Source: Coriobacteriia bacterium
GTDB taxonomy: Bacteria; Actinomycetota; Coriobacteriia; Coriobacteriales; UBA8131
Assembly (NCBI GenBank): GCA_009776725.1
Contig: WRNE01000008.1
Span: forward strand, 24,713 to 63,319
Length of the DNA stretch: 38,607 bases
Reading direction: 5' to 3'
This document shows, in pieces, positions 7,929 through 16,069 of the stretch. Position 1 is the first letter of the stretch; every line of letters begins with the position of its first letter. The notes beneath the pieces are model-generated. The model ran no database searches. It saw only the letters and a list, made by a program, of their open reading frames with translations, and was not told the DNA's origin. The position numbers and the translations under genes are program-made.

Positions 7929-8381
7929 TCAGCTTAGAATATCAAAGCCGGTCCGAGTGTCATATGTGTCAGTCAGGTATTCGACTTCCTCAAAGCGCTG
8001 GACAGCGTTCTCATAGAGCGACTTGGCGACGCCTTCGTCCTTGGTGTAGATGTGTACATTTATGTTGTCAAAGATAAGCACGACGATCTGGCAGTCACTT
8101 AGAACGAAGTCTTCGTAGTAGGAGATGTTGTCGTAGTCGCCCTCGGCGAAATAAGCCTGGAGCTTAATGAAGATGATGTAGTGGTCTTGCTGGATCAGCT
8201 CCTTGAAGGCCTTGCCGTCATAGGACTCCTCGTCTAGGTACCGCTCCCCTGAAGCGTTCCATACCTCGTCCTGCTCGACGATGTTCCGCCAGAAGTACCC
8301 CTCCACATTGATGTTTTCCAATATCTGTCGCAGCATGTCCGTTGTGGCTTGCGGTATCAAGAAGGTCACACCCTTTATCAT
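7929..8381 (-). CDS. small hypothetical protein
   Basis: A 150-aa acidic soluble protein starting MIKGVTFLIP. A GGAGGT site lies 7 nt before ATG 8381, which decides this start over an in-frame ATG at 8396 that would put the Shine-Dalgarno inside the gene. It has alternating hydrophobic/acidic stretches (for example CQIVVLIFDNINVHIY) suggesting an alpha/beta fold. It has no signal peptide or membrane segment and no recognised family. It is a stand-alone transcription unit between envelope genes and a ThyA-like gene. Confidence 0.65.
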   Translation of the reverse strand: MIKGVTFLIPQATTDMLRQILENINVEGYFWRNIVEQDEVWNASGERYLDEESYDGKAFKELIQQDHYIIFIKLQAYFAEGDYDNISYYEDFVLSDCQIVVLIFDNINVHIYTKDEGVAKSLYENAVQRFEEVEYLTDTYDTRTGFDILS

Positions 8382-8716
8382 TGTACTTACCTCCATTCGG
8401 TGAATAACTATTAGCTGTGCTCCGGCAGTGACCGCAAAGTTGCAGTATGGGAGAGCGACGGCACAAAAGCAACCTTACCAAGCAGATGCCCAGCAACAAC
8501 CAGAAGCAGGGTGCATGGCCCATCGTTTTATAGGCGGGCATCACTGATCCCGACCGCATCAACAATGCTGGGGTTGCCCAATGCGATCCAAATCGACACT
8601 GCAGGCTATATAAAAGCCAAGCATTCCGTTAAGCCCCAAAAACCCTTATTCAGTTTTGGTATAACATAGAGGCTCTTACAAACCCAAGCTTTTGTATGCC
8701 TGCAAAGGATATTGAA
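8382..8716. other. divergent intergenic region
   Basis: About 330 bp between the minus-strand hypothetical gene and the plus-strand ThyA-like gene. It must hold both promoters. No convincing -35/-10 pair, riboswitch or terminator was seen. The open frame crossing it on the minus strand (8218-8565) is not supported as a gene. Confidence 0.3.
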
Positions 8717-9535
8717 ATGAAGGATATTTACATCGAGGGACAAAGCCTCCCTGAGGTATACCATAAAGGCATATCGGCCTTGTTCACTGGCGGACAGTTG
8801 GCCGATTGCTCCGACTGGAACTTACAGAACCTCGATTCCTATAGCCAGCTCGAATGCCGGATGACGATCCATGTCGAAGAGCCATTGAAAGAGCCCCGGA
8901 TCAGCAAGCTGGTCATCTGCGGCCCCCGGGAGTTGGAGCAGTACCGGTTAGAGATCTTGGATGGGATTCTTGACTTTGCTGTCGATGTCGAAGTCGAGAG
9001 GAACGGAAGGCTCGAGGCTTTGGAAGATTACACATACCATCATCGCATCACCCAGCCCATCGACCAGATCGAGTTTGTCATAAACGAACTAAAGAGGAAC
9101 CCGCAAATGTCAAGCCGCAGGGCAGTTATCGGTGTCCGAAACAACCTGCTCGACTCTAAGCTCACAAACCCGGCTTGCCTGCAGAACATCCAGTTTTTCG
9201 TGCGCAATGGGAAGCTTGACATGTGCGTATTGTTTCGCTCCAACGACTTTGCCCAAGCCTTTTTTATGAACGCCTTTGCTCTGATCTGCATGCAAGAAAA
9301 CCTTGCTGACAGGCTAGAAATCCCTGTCGGAACCTACTCCCAGACCTCGAACTCAATGCATGTCTATCAGCAGAATTTCCCGGTTTTTCAAGCCTATGCG
9401 CGCAAAGTCATCGAAGAGCCTCTGACCGAGCTGACTTACTATTATGAGGGCTTTTTTAAGGACCTTATGGATGCAGAGCATGATAGCATCCTAGAAGACT
9501 TTAAAAAGCAGAGGGAGAAGTACGGCCTGGACTGA
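8717..9535 (+). CDS. thymidylate synthase (ThyA) family protein, divergent archaeal-like form
   Basis: The C-terminal half matches ThyA catalytic architecture (residue numbers from an upstream ATG at 8696, seven codons earlier). The RR pair at 141-142 fits the phosphate-binding arginines from the partner subunit. PACLQ carries the nucleophile C161, FRSND (180-184) the dUMP phosphate/base contacts, FMNAF (N192) the Asn that selects uracil over cytosine, and MHVYQ H222 and Y224. The N-terminal half is unlike E. coli ThyA and lacks the usual arginine loop. ATG 8717 has AAAGGA 7 nt upstream, so it is preferred. The likely reaction is dUMP plus methylene-THF to dTMP. A dUMP hydroxymethylase is possible; dCMP hydroxymethylase is less likely because N192 is kept. 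Confidence 0.75.
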   Translation: MKDIYIEGQSLPEVYHKGISALFTGGQLADCSDWNLQNLDSYSQLECRMTIHVEEPLKEPRISKLVICGPRELEQYRLEILDGILDFAVDVEVERNGRLEALEDYTYHHRITQPIDQIEFVINELKRNPQMSSRRAVIGVRNNLLDSKLTNPACLQNIQFFVRNGKLDMCVLFRSNDFAQAFFMNAFALICMQENLADRLEIPVGTYSQTSNSMHVYQQNFPVFQAYARKVIEEPLTELTYYYEGFFKDLMDAEHDSILEDFKKQREKYGLD

Positions 9536-9581
9536 CCACGACAAGTATATGTATCTATATGGTTTTGTTGCTTACCAGGCT

Positions 9582-10481
9582 TTAAACCAAGAACAAGTCG
9601 GTGCTCAAGTACTTTTCACCCCGGTCCGGCAGTATAGTCACCATCACGCCTTTGTCAATTCGCTCTATAACGCGCAATGCAGCCAGCATAGCGGCACCGC
9701 TGGACATCCCCACAAAGATACCTTCTTCGCGGACTATGCGCCTGGCCATTTCATAGGCCTCCTCGGTATCGATAAGAATGCTCTCGTCGATCTCGTTAAT
9801 GTCATAGATCTCAGGGACTATTGCTTCTTGCAGGCTCTTTAGCCCTTGGATGTAATGCCCGGCCACTGGCTGTGCCTCGATGATCTTCACGTCGGGGTTT
9901 CTCTCTTTTAACATCATGCCCACCCCCATCAAAGTGCCAGACGTGCCCAAGGCAGACACAAAATGGGTGATACGCCCGTCTGTCTGTTGCCAGATCTCTT
10001 CAGCTGTGGTCTCATAATGCGAGATCTTGTTGTATTCGTTGGAAAACTGGTTGGGATGGAAGTACTTGTCGGGCTCGGCTTCGATCAGCTCAGCCGTCTT
10101 CATGATAGCCCCGTCTGTGCCAAGCTCAGGGTCAGTAAGATATATCTCACTGCCAAATGCCTTGATCATCTTCTGGCGCTCTATAGACACAGCCGAACTC
10201 ATGACTATCAAGACTTTGTAGCCCTTGACTGCTCCGATCATGGCCAAGCCGATACCGGTATTGCCCGATGTCGCCTCAATGATTATCTGGTCCTTGCTCA
10301 GAGTGCCTTCTTCTTCGGCCTGTTCGATCATTTTTAAGGCGATGCGGTCTTTGATACTGCCTGTCGGGTTAAACCCCTCGACTTTTGCATAAAGCTCTAC
10401 TCCTGGGTTCGGGTTCAATACATTTATCCTTACCAGCGGGGTGTTTCCAATCGTATCGAGGATTGTGGGAAAAAACATCAT
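9582..10481 (-). CDS. cysK: cysteine synthase (PLP-dependent, O-acetylserine sulfhydrylase type)
   Basis: A 299-aa fold-type II PLP enzyme. The PLP lysine is K44 in GFNPTGSIKDR, the substrate loop TSGNTG is at 71-76, and the PLP-phosphate loop GTSGT is near 180. The ending around SSGAAM and LPDRGEKYL is typical. The family makes cysteine from O-acetylserine and sulfide. Two Met codons open the frame; TAGGAG is 2 nt before the first and 5 nt before the second, so the second (10478) may be the true start. No cysE lies beside it, and cysK versus cysM cannot be separated by eye. Confidence 0.92.
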   Translation of the reverse strand: MMFFPTILDTIGNTPLVRINVLNPNPGVELYAKVEGFNPTGSIKDRIALKMIEQAEEEGTLSKDQIIIEATSGNTGIGLAMIGAVKGYKVLIVMSSAVSIERQKMIKAFGSEIYLTDPELGTDGAIMKTAELIEAEPDKYFHPNQFSNEYNKISHYETTAEEIWQQTDGRITHFVSALGTSGTLMGVGMMLKERNPDVKIIEAQPVAGHYIQGLKSLQEAIVPEIYDINEIDESILIDTEEAYEMARRIVREEGIFVGMSSGAAMLAALRVIERIDKGVMVTILPDRGEKYLSTDLFLV

Positions 10482-10584
10482 TACTCCTAACTGTTGCTGG
10501 TATTGTATACCATATCTAAGGGTTATTCCCCTACGTTATGTGCGAGCAGCGTTCATAGAGCCATCTGTTGAATACACTGCACTT

Positions 10585-10616
10585 AAAAAAGCGGTAGTGT
10601 TTATCAACACTACCGC
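10585..10616 (-). terminator. intrinsic terminator of the pilin-like gene
   Basis: A perfect 11-bp inverted repeat GCGGTAGTGTT/AACACTACCGC with loop TATC (10591-10616). Read on the minus strand it is followed by six T (A run at 10585-10590). It lies 25 bp past the stop codon of the pilin-like gene. Confidence 0.92.
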
Positions 10617-10641
10617 CTATAAAGCTCTAGTAGTTTTGACT

Positions 10642-11916
10642 TTACAATGAAGTGCTTTTGCGCCTCATCAGGACCACGCTTCCTGAGAGCACCATACACC
10701 CTGCTATACACACTAGCAAGATAGCAATATCACCAGTTTTCGGTGTTGCTGGAGGAGTGTACACATTAGTAAAGACCAGCCCGTCGTCAGGATAAGTCAC
10801 ATCAAGCTCATAAGCGTCTTGGTCTGGGTAGAAATAGACAGTAACGCTCACAGTGTATTCTGTCCTGTCATATTTCCAGCCAGCACCAGTCTGGTTGACC
10901 TCTTTTACTGTATATGTGTACTCACCGTCTTCAGTGTAGGTTATAGGCGTGAAGACAATGTTTCCGTCGATATCGTTAGTGCCTGTGGCAACGGTGTTCC
11001 CGTCTGCATCGATGACCACGAAGGTAAACATCCCAGAAACCAGCCGTGCCCCTTCGACGTTTTTCGTGCCTTCCAGGACCAGGCTCGGGTCGGTCTCTAT
11101 TCTTGGGGGTATGTATGTGTTTGTAAAGACTACCGGCTCGTCGCCATAATCGATAACCGCAATGACAACCGTGTTCGACCGGGTGTCTCCAGATAATAAG
11201 TACACGGTTATCTTGATCTGATAGACGGTGTCATCGCATATCCAACGGCCACCTCCCAGCGAGTCTTCGCTGATGGTATAAAAGTAGTCTCCCTCGGCAT
11301 CGTACTCGGTAAACCTTATCGGGTCAAAAACGATGTTTCCGTCTGCATCGTTGGTTGCCGTGCCGATTCGGACGCCACTGCTGTTGTATAGGCCGAAACT
11401 GAACAAGCCATCAGTTAGAGGCGCGCCGATGCCTATCTTTTCTGCCTCAATGGTAACTAAGGTCTCTGCTGCACCGCCCCGGTACCAGAAGTTGACAGTC
11501 CCGGTGTTTTGCTCTACCCGGCCATTGTTCCGCTGCATCGAGCCGTCGTCGACAAGGCGGGCCTGGTTGTCGCTACGATGGGCTATCTGGCTGGGCAGTA
11601 CCTCCTCGACGAACAGGCTGCCCGAGTATATTTCGACATACTCGAGAACATAGCCGATGCCAAGCTCTGTCGGGCCAGACTTGCTTACTCCGCTGCCAGT
11701 GCCCGAGACAACCACTTCATACAGGTCGTCGGGGTCGTTGTCTGGCGGGTATGAGAAATAGAAGTGGAAGGTCAATCCTTCTCCGCCATGCATCTGAATC
11801 TCCACCTCGTTGGCGGCGTAGGCTACAGACGACAGCCCCATCATCAAAGTAGCACAGCCCATTACAGCTACCAATACCAAAGCCCACAGTTTATTGCCCA
11901 AGCGGTTTCTAAGCAT
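10642..11916 (-). CDS. pilin-like surface protein with two FctA-type isopeptide domains and a TPKTG sorting signal
   Basis: The start is ATG 11916 (MLRNRLG), 5 nt after AAGGAGG. The product (424 aa) has a signal peptide ending near AYAAN and a unique N-terminal region of about 140 aa. Two homologous Spy0128/FctA-like domains follow. Each has the expected lysine (in EAEKIG and EGTKNV), glutamate (YTISE, YTVKE) and asparagine (VFTNTY, VFTNVY) for a self-formed Lys-Asn isopeptide bond. The C-terminus is a sortase signal with TPKTG in place of LPXTG, a hydrophobic helix and RRK. It is likely wall-anchored or polymerised. No sortase gene is in this window. Confidence 0.85.
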   Translation of the reverse strand: MLRNRLGNKLWALVLVAVMGCATLMMGLSSVAYAANEVEIQMHGGEGLTFHFYFSYPPDNDPDDLYEVVVSGTGSGVSKSGPTELGIGYVLEYVEIYSGSLFVEEVLPSQIAHRSDNQARLVDDGSMQRNNGRVEQNTGTVNFWYRGGAAETLVTIEAEKIGIGAPLTDGLFSFGLYNSSGVRIGTATNDADGNIVFDPIRFTEYDAEGDYFYTISEDSLGGGRWICDDTVYQIKITVYLLSGDTRSNTVVIAVIDYGDEPVVFTNTYIPPRIETDPSLVLEGTKNVEGARLVSGMFTFVVIDADGNTVATGTNDIDGNIVFTPITYTEDGEYTYTVKEVNQTGAGWKYDRTEYTVSVTVYFYPDQDAYELDVTYPDDGLVFTNVYTPPATPKTGDIAILLVCIAGCMVLSGSVVLMRRKSTSL

Positions 11917-12282
11917 GAAACCCTCCTTAATTCCCTCTACGAAATACAAAGTTCATGCGTTTGCTTCACCAAGTGCTTTTTGGTAAGTAATATTTTAGTG
12001 TAAAACCAGGCCGGCACTATTAAAAAACCCGCAATATCTTTGCCAATTCTTAAGTTTATTGTCATCGATAAGCAGCATATAAGGGGAAAAGGACGATTGT
12101 TGTTAAAAAACAACTTAAAAAGCAAAATGTGGTTGTAAGGGTACCATCTAAGACAGCGGCTAATAGAGCGTTTATTCTAAAACAGGCGCTTATCGCGATT
12201 GCCGCAGGCTGTATACCATAAGCCTTGGCAGCAGCCTGCTTGGCAATTGCGATAAGCATGAAACCGTTCGTTCCTGTTAAGA
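11917..12282. other. intergenic region between pilin-like and acyl-CoA synthetase genes
   Basis: 366 bp with no supported gene. The side near 11917 carries the Shine-Dalgarno and presumably the promoter of the pilin-like gene. The middle is AT-rich with a small GTTGTT/AACAAC inverted repeat near 12098-12113. The side near 12282 carries the long inverted repeat described separately. Confidence 0.4.
12188..12257. repeat. long inverted repeat (hairpin) downstream of the acyl-CoA synthetase gene
   Basis: The left arm (12188-12211, GCTTATCGCGATTGCC then GCAGGCTG) pairs with the right arm (12232-12257). There is one mismatch and a 2-nt bulge over about 24 bp, around a 20-nt loop. It starts 25 bp past the stop codon at 12283 on the minus strand. 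No U-tract follows, so it is not a standard intrinsic terminator. It could stabilise the mRNA 3' end, end transcription in another way, or be a small mobile-repeat relic. Confidence 0.75.
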
Positions 12283-13923
12283 CTATGAGAGGCTTTGGGC
12301 AGCAACGACGTTCTCTGCCCCATACATTGTGCGAAGCAAGGGTTTTTCTATCTTCCCGGTCGCATTGCGGGGCACAGGGGCAAAAATAACCAGCCTTGGC
12401 CGTTTATAGCGAGGCAGGCCAAGACAGTATTCGTTGATGTCGTCCTCGCTAACCTCCCGTCCGGGCTTGAGCTCGATGATTGCGGCAGCGATCTCGCCTA
12501 GCCTGGTGTCTTGGACACCGATCACTGCCGAGTCTTTGATGTCGGGGTGCGCTGCCAAAAAGTCTTCGATCTGCACCGGATAGATATTCTCCCCACCTGA
12601 GATAATGACGTCTTTTTTGCGGTCTACGAGGTAGATGAAGCCTTCGTCGTCCTGCATTGCCATGTCGCCAGTGAACAGCCAGCCGTCCTTGATAGTCTCG
12701 GCAGTGGCAACATCGTCCTTGTAATAGCATTCCATTACTGCCGGCCCGCGCACGCAGAGCTCGCCTACGCTAGTGTCGGTAATAGTGTTTCCTGCCTCGT
12801 CGACGATCTTGGTCTCCCAGCCAAAGCCAGGCACGCCGATGGCTCCGACTTTATGCACATTCTCGATACCAAGATGCACGCATCCCGGCCCGATTGCTTC
12901 GGACAAGCCATAATTGGTGTCGTATTCGTGGTGCGGGAAAACCTCCAGCCAGCGATGGATCAGGCTTTGCGGCACCGGCTGGGCCCCGATGTGCATCAGC
13001 CTCCATTGGCTGAGGTTTGGGTAGTCCTCCAGTTTGACGTCGCCGTTTTCCAAGGCAACCAAGATGTCTTGGGCCCAAGGGACCAACAGCCAGACAATCG
13101 TGCATTTCTCTTTCGACACAGCGTCGAAGATGTATTCTGGGGACGTCCCTTTCAGCAAGACCCCACAGCCACCGACCAAGAAGCTGCCGAACCAATGCAT
13201 CTTGGCACCAGTATGGTACAAGGGGGGTATGCACAAAAAGACATCCTCATGGCTTTGGCCGTGGTGTGCCTGCTCGACTTGGCAGGAGTGCATCAGGCTC
13301 TGGTGCTTATGTAGGATCGCTTTGGGAAAGCCCGTTGTCCCAGAAGAGAAGTAGATCGCCGCCAAGTCGTCGTCAGTCAGTGTGATATCCGGGGACGATG
13401 ACGAACAGTCGGCTGTCAGCTCGATGTAGCTCTCGGCAAAGCTCGGACAGACCTCGACGCCGAAGAAGATCAAGGCCAGCTCCTCTGGCAGCTGCTCGAC
13501 GATGTCTTCCATGCGCCCGATGAACTCTGGGCCAAAGACTAGAATGTCGACATCGGCCTTGTCCAGGCAGTATGCGATCTCGTCAGCGGTATAGCGGAAG
13601 TTCAGAGGGACGGCTATGGCGCCAGTCTTTAGGATCCCGAAATAAATCGGCAGCCATTCCAGGCAGTTGGTGAGCAGTATTGCTACTTTGTCCTCCTTGC
13701 GGACACCCCATGAAAGCAAGAGGTTCGCGAAGCGGTTTGCTTTCTCATTGAACACCGACCAGCTGATCTCACGACGGTAGTAGGATGTATTGGCTGGCTC
13801 TACAAGCTCGAACTCCCGCCATGTCACCCGACGCCTTTCGGTGATTTCCGGATTGATTTCTACTAAAGCAGTCTCATTTCCATAGAGCTCTACGTTTTGT
13901 TCAAGGATCTCGGTAATTGGCAT
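12283..13923 (-). CDS. AMP-dependent acyl-CoA synthetase / acid-CoA ligase
   Basis: A 546-aa ANL-superfamily adenylating enzyme. The P-loop SSGTTGFPK is at about 193-201, a YGLSE motif lies mid-protein, the hinge region GWLFTGDMA is near 410 and the catalytic lysine is near 524 in NATGKIEKP. The family activates a carboxylic acid as acyl-AMP and passes it to CoA; the length and motifs fit fatty- or aromatic-acid ligases. The start has AGGAGG 9 nt upstream. No beta-oxidation genes are adjacent, so the substrate is unknown. The upstream region holds strong hairpins that may regulate it. Confidence 0.9.
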   Translation of the reverse strand: MPITEILEQNVELYGNETALVEINPEITERRRVTWREFELVEPANTSYYRREISWSVFNEKANRFANLLLSWGVRKEDKVAILLTNCLEWLPIYFGILKTGAIAVPLNFRYTADEIAYCLDKADVDILVFGPEFIGRMEDIVEQLPEELALIFFGVEVCPSFAESYIELTADCSSSSPDITLTDDDLAAIYFSSGTTGFPKAILHKHQSLMHSCQVEQAHHGQSHEDVFLCIPPLYHTGAKMHWFGSFLVGGCGVLLKGTSPEYIFDAVSKEKCTIVWLLVPWAQDILVALENGDVKLEDYPNLSQWRLMHIGAQPVPQSLIHRWLEVFPHHEYDTNYGLSEAIGPGCVHLGIENVHKVGAIGVPGFGWETKIVDEAGNTITDTSVGELCVRGPAVMECYYKDDVATAETIKDGWLFTGDMAMQDDEGFIYLVDRKKDVIISGGENIYPVQIEDFLAAHPDIKDSAVIGVQDTRLGEIAAAIIELKPGREVSEDDINEYCLGLPRYKRPRLVIFAPVPRNATGKIEKPLLRTMYGAENVVAAQSLS

Positions 13924-14245
13924 TTGTCTGTTCCTCCTTTAAAAATGTCTGTGGGCATAAAAATAGCCACGCTCTATTCTCGTGGCCCATCTTTTTTTAA
14001 CTTCCGGCTCTCTTGCCGGCTTTTGTCTAGAGCCACCACAAGGTGCTGCACCCGTGGTGACCTATGTCGCCATGGTGCAGCTACAAATAGTAGTAGCAAT
14101 AGGCTTGTGTTGCATAACTGTTCATCATATCCTCGGTTATGCAGGTTAGTGCTTTAGAGTGCCTGTGTCAAGAGGGCTTTGAGCCCGCAATGTCCTAAAG
14201 ACCCATTCATAATGGCCCTAAGTCCCATTCGCGATGCTTGAAAAG
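13924..14245 (-). promoter_or_regulatory. structured leader / terminator region between the Elp3 gene and the acyl-CoA synthetase gene
   Basis: On the minus strand this 322-bp gap shows a series of stems: GCATAAC/GTTATGC, GCTGCACC/GGTGCAGC, CACC/GGTG, CCGGC/GCCGG with a 6-nt loop, and GCCACG/CGTGGC (13966-13986) followed by TATTTTTAT. The last stem looks like an intrinsic terminator 43 nt before the synthetase start. A competing helix GGGC/GCCC spans it. A TTGACA hexamer lies upstream at about 14164-14169. This could be the elp3 terminator plus promoter, or a regulated leader; it matches no riboswitch class I recognise. Confidence 0.45.
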
Positions 14246-16054
14246 TCAGAGGCTTTTTACTTGATAAAGCTCGTCGTCGACAAAGCCCAGGTTTCGGTAG
14301 TACTCCCGAGTCCCGACTGAGCTGATCACATTGACTTGCCTGTACCCGGACGTTTTGGCAATCTGGCATGCTTTCTCGATCAGACTGCGCCCCAGTCCGA
14401 AGTGCTGGACCCCATACGTCCTGCGGCTCAAAGGAGCCACTTGGCCATAGACATGCACTTCCCGTATCATTGCCTGGAACGGGCCGACCGGCAGCGCGCC
14501 TTGGTTCGCTACCACATACTCCTGTCTCGGTAATGACAAGCGCAAGAAGCCCGCGATACGGCCCTGGTCAGTCACCCATTGCAAAAAATACTCGGTTGTG
14601 ACAGTCGTGTCATACGAGATGGTCTGCAAGTCCAAATCTTCGATTAAGACCTCAGCCGAGCCGATCTCCCGAAAACGGATCTCCGGAATGTCTACGCCTT
14701 GGCCCAGCAGCTTTTTTTCCACCATTTGGCGCAGATTCGTCTTCTTGTTGCCAGCCACGATATCCTTAGCAGAAATATCCCTAACCATTCTGGAGATCCT
14801 GACAAACGGCGGGGTGTTCAAGCTGTCCGTCGCCAAAGCCTCCACCAGCTCGGCTTCGCTGTACGGCGCCCAGCTCTTGTCCCGGTAATTGTCCATGAGA
14901 TGCGAGCTTTCCACCAAGGCACAGGGATACAACTTCACCTCGTCGGGGATAAAGCCCCTGTCGGTTACGAACTGCAGGTAGCTCGAGGCGTCTTTCTGTG
15001 GAGAAGACCCCAGCAGGTTCAACATGAAATGGGCCTGGATCTTGAAACCGAACAGCCTGAGCAGCTGAAACGACTCGCTGATGCGAGGGACACTTAAATG
15101 CCTGTTGTTCAGCTCAAGCAACTCTTGGTCAAGGCTCTGGATGCCCATCTGGATCTTTGTGCAACCATATCGCCTAAGCAGCCTGAGGCTGTCTGGGTCA
15201 ACGGCGTCAGGACGGATCTCGACTGCCAGCCCGACTACCCGATGCCTGCTCGTTTCGTTTTGTATTTGCTGTTCAGCCAGCTCGTCAAAGCCTGCCGATT
15301 GGAAGCTCTCAAGGCGCTTCCAATCGGCATCAACCGAATAGACCTTATCGACTGCCTGGTTGTAGGTGAGCACTTGGCTGTTGACTGCTTCTTGGACACC
15401 CGCGACTTTTTTGGCAATCTCGTCGGCTTGGTTGCTGATACCGGCTTCAAGGTACAGGCCCATGCGTGCTTGGAAGCTAGTCTCCAGCACGTCGTCACTG
15501 TCGTTTAACGCTAAGAACAGCTCTTTGACAAACCATGTCTGGTATGCTTCCGGATAGTCTGTCCAAGTCCCGCCCAAGACGATAAGCTCGATCTTATCGG
15601 TCGGATGACCCATATCGACAAGGGTCCTCAAACGGGCAGCAACTTGCAGGTAGGGGTCGAAATAGTTCCGCTCCGCCCTTTGGCAGGCTGGCTCGTCGCT
15701 TAGATAGCTCTTTGGCATGCGGATGTCGTTCGGACAGAACAAGCAGTCGCTTTGGCACTTCCCGGGCTTGGTGATCACCGTGATCGTGGTTACCCCTGAG
15801 GCGCTTCGCCGAGGTTTTATCCGCAAGACCTTAAATAGCCGCTCTTCGACTGCCTGGTCGATGCCTAAGTGGTCCCAAAGGTCAGGGTCGAGCTTTTTTT
15901 GCTGCAAGTAATAGGGCAGTATCTGCCTCTTTGCATATTGTTGGCCGATTGCGCGGTTTTGGTTGTTCTTGTGGATCAGTTTCTCTAGGTCTCGCTCAAG
16001 CAGGTCGTGGCCGCTTTTAATCTGCTCGAGTATTTCTAGTAAAATCATGTCCAT
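14246..16054 (-). CDS. elp3: Elp3-family tRNA uridine(34) carboxymethyl-type acetyltransferase (radical SAM + GNAT)
   Basis: A 602-aa stand-alone bacterial Elp3. The radical SAM part has C100-x3-C104-x2-C107 inside TKPGKCQSDCLFCPND. The Elp3-specific MPKSY, EPACQRA and YFDPYLQV segments and GGTWTDYP follow. The C-terminal GNAT domain (about 450-602) has the acetyl-CoA-binding region FGLGRSLIEKA and the highly typical VISSVGTREYYRNLGF. Elp3 forms carboxymethyl-uridine (cm5U34) in the tRNA wobble position from SAM and acetyl-CoA. The start (ATG 16054) lies 15 bp from the divergent methyltransferase start and shows no Shine-Dalgarno; a TATACT box 7 nt upstream suggests a leaderless mRNA. Confidence 0.93.
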   Translation of the reverse strand: MDMILLEILEQIKSGHDLLERDLEKLIHKNNQNRAIGQQYAKRQILPYYLQQKKLDPDLWDHLGIDQAVEERLFKVLRIKPRRSASGVTTITVITKPGKCQSDCLFCPNDIRMPKSYLSDEPACQRAERNYFDPYLQVAARLRTLVDMGHPTDKIELIVLGGTWTDYPEAYQTWFVKELFLALNDSDDVLETSFQARMGLYLEAGISNQADEIAKKVAGVQEAVNSQVLTYNQAVDKVYSVDADWKRLESFQSAGFDELAEQQIQNETSRHRVVGLAVEIRPDAVDPDSLRLLRRYGCTKIQMGIQSLDQELLELNNRHLSVPRISESFQLLRLFGFKIQAHFMLNLLGSSPQKDASSYLQFVTDRGFIPDEVKLYPCALVESSHLMDNYRDKSWAPYSEAELVEALATDSLNTPPFVRISRMVRDISAKDIVAGNKKTNLRQMVEKKLLGQGVDIPEIRFREIGSAEVLIEDLDLQTISYDTTVTTEYFLQWVTDQGRIAGFLRLSLPRQEYVVANQGALPVGPFQAMIREVHVYGQVAPLSRRTYGVQHFGLGRSLIEKACQIAKTSGYRQVNVISSVGTREYYRNLGFVDDELYQVKSL

Positions 16055-16069
16055 GGCCTATAGTATAGA
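16055..16069. promoter_or_regulatory. shared divergent promoter core with back-to-back -10 boxes
   Basis: The whole intergenic space is 15 bp. It contains CTATAGTATAG (16058-16068), which is symmetric except for the central base. Read rightward, TATAGT (16059-16064) lies 5 nt before ATG 16070. Read leftward, TATACT (16067-16062) lies 7 nt before ATG 16054. Neither gene has a Shine-Dalgarno, so both mRNAs could begin at or next to the start codon. No clear -35 was seen. Confidence 0.5.

Noticed and set aside
8218..8565. Minus-strand open frame across the divergent gap
   Set aside because: It overlaps the supported hypothetical gene in another frame and lacks a ribosome-binding site.
12062..12259. 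Minus-strand open frame covering the long inverted repeat
   Set aside because: Its start codons lie inside the hairpin and the sequence is explained by the palindrome; no Shine-Dalgarno was found.
13924..14245. T-box or cobalamin riboswitch before the acyl-CoA synthetase
   Set aside because: GGGTGCAGCACC only loosely resembles a T-box core and no AGAGAG-plus-antiterminator or B12-box arrangement could be lined up.
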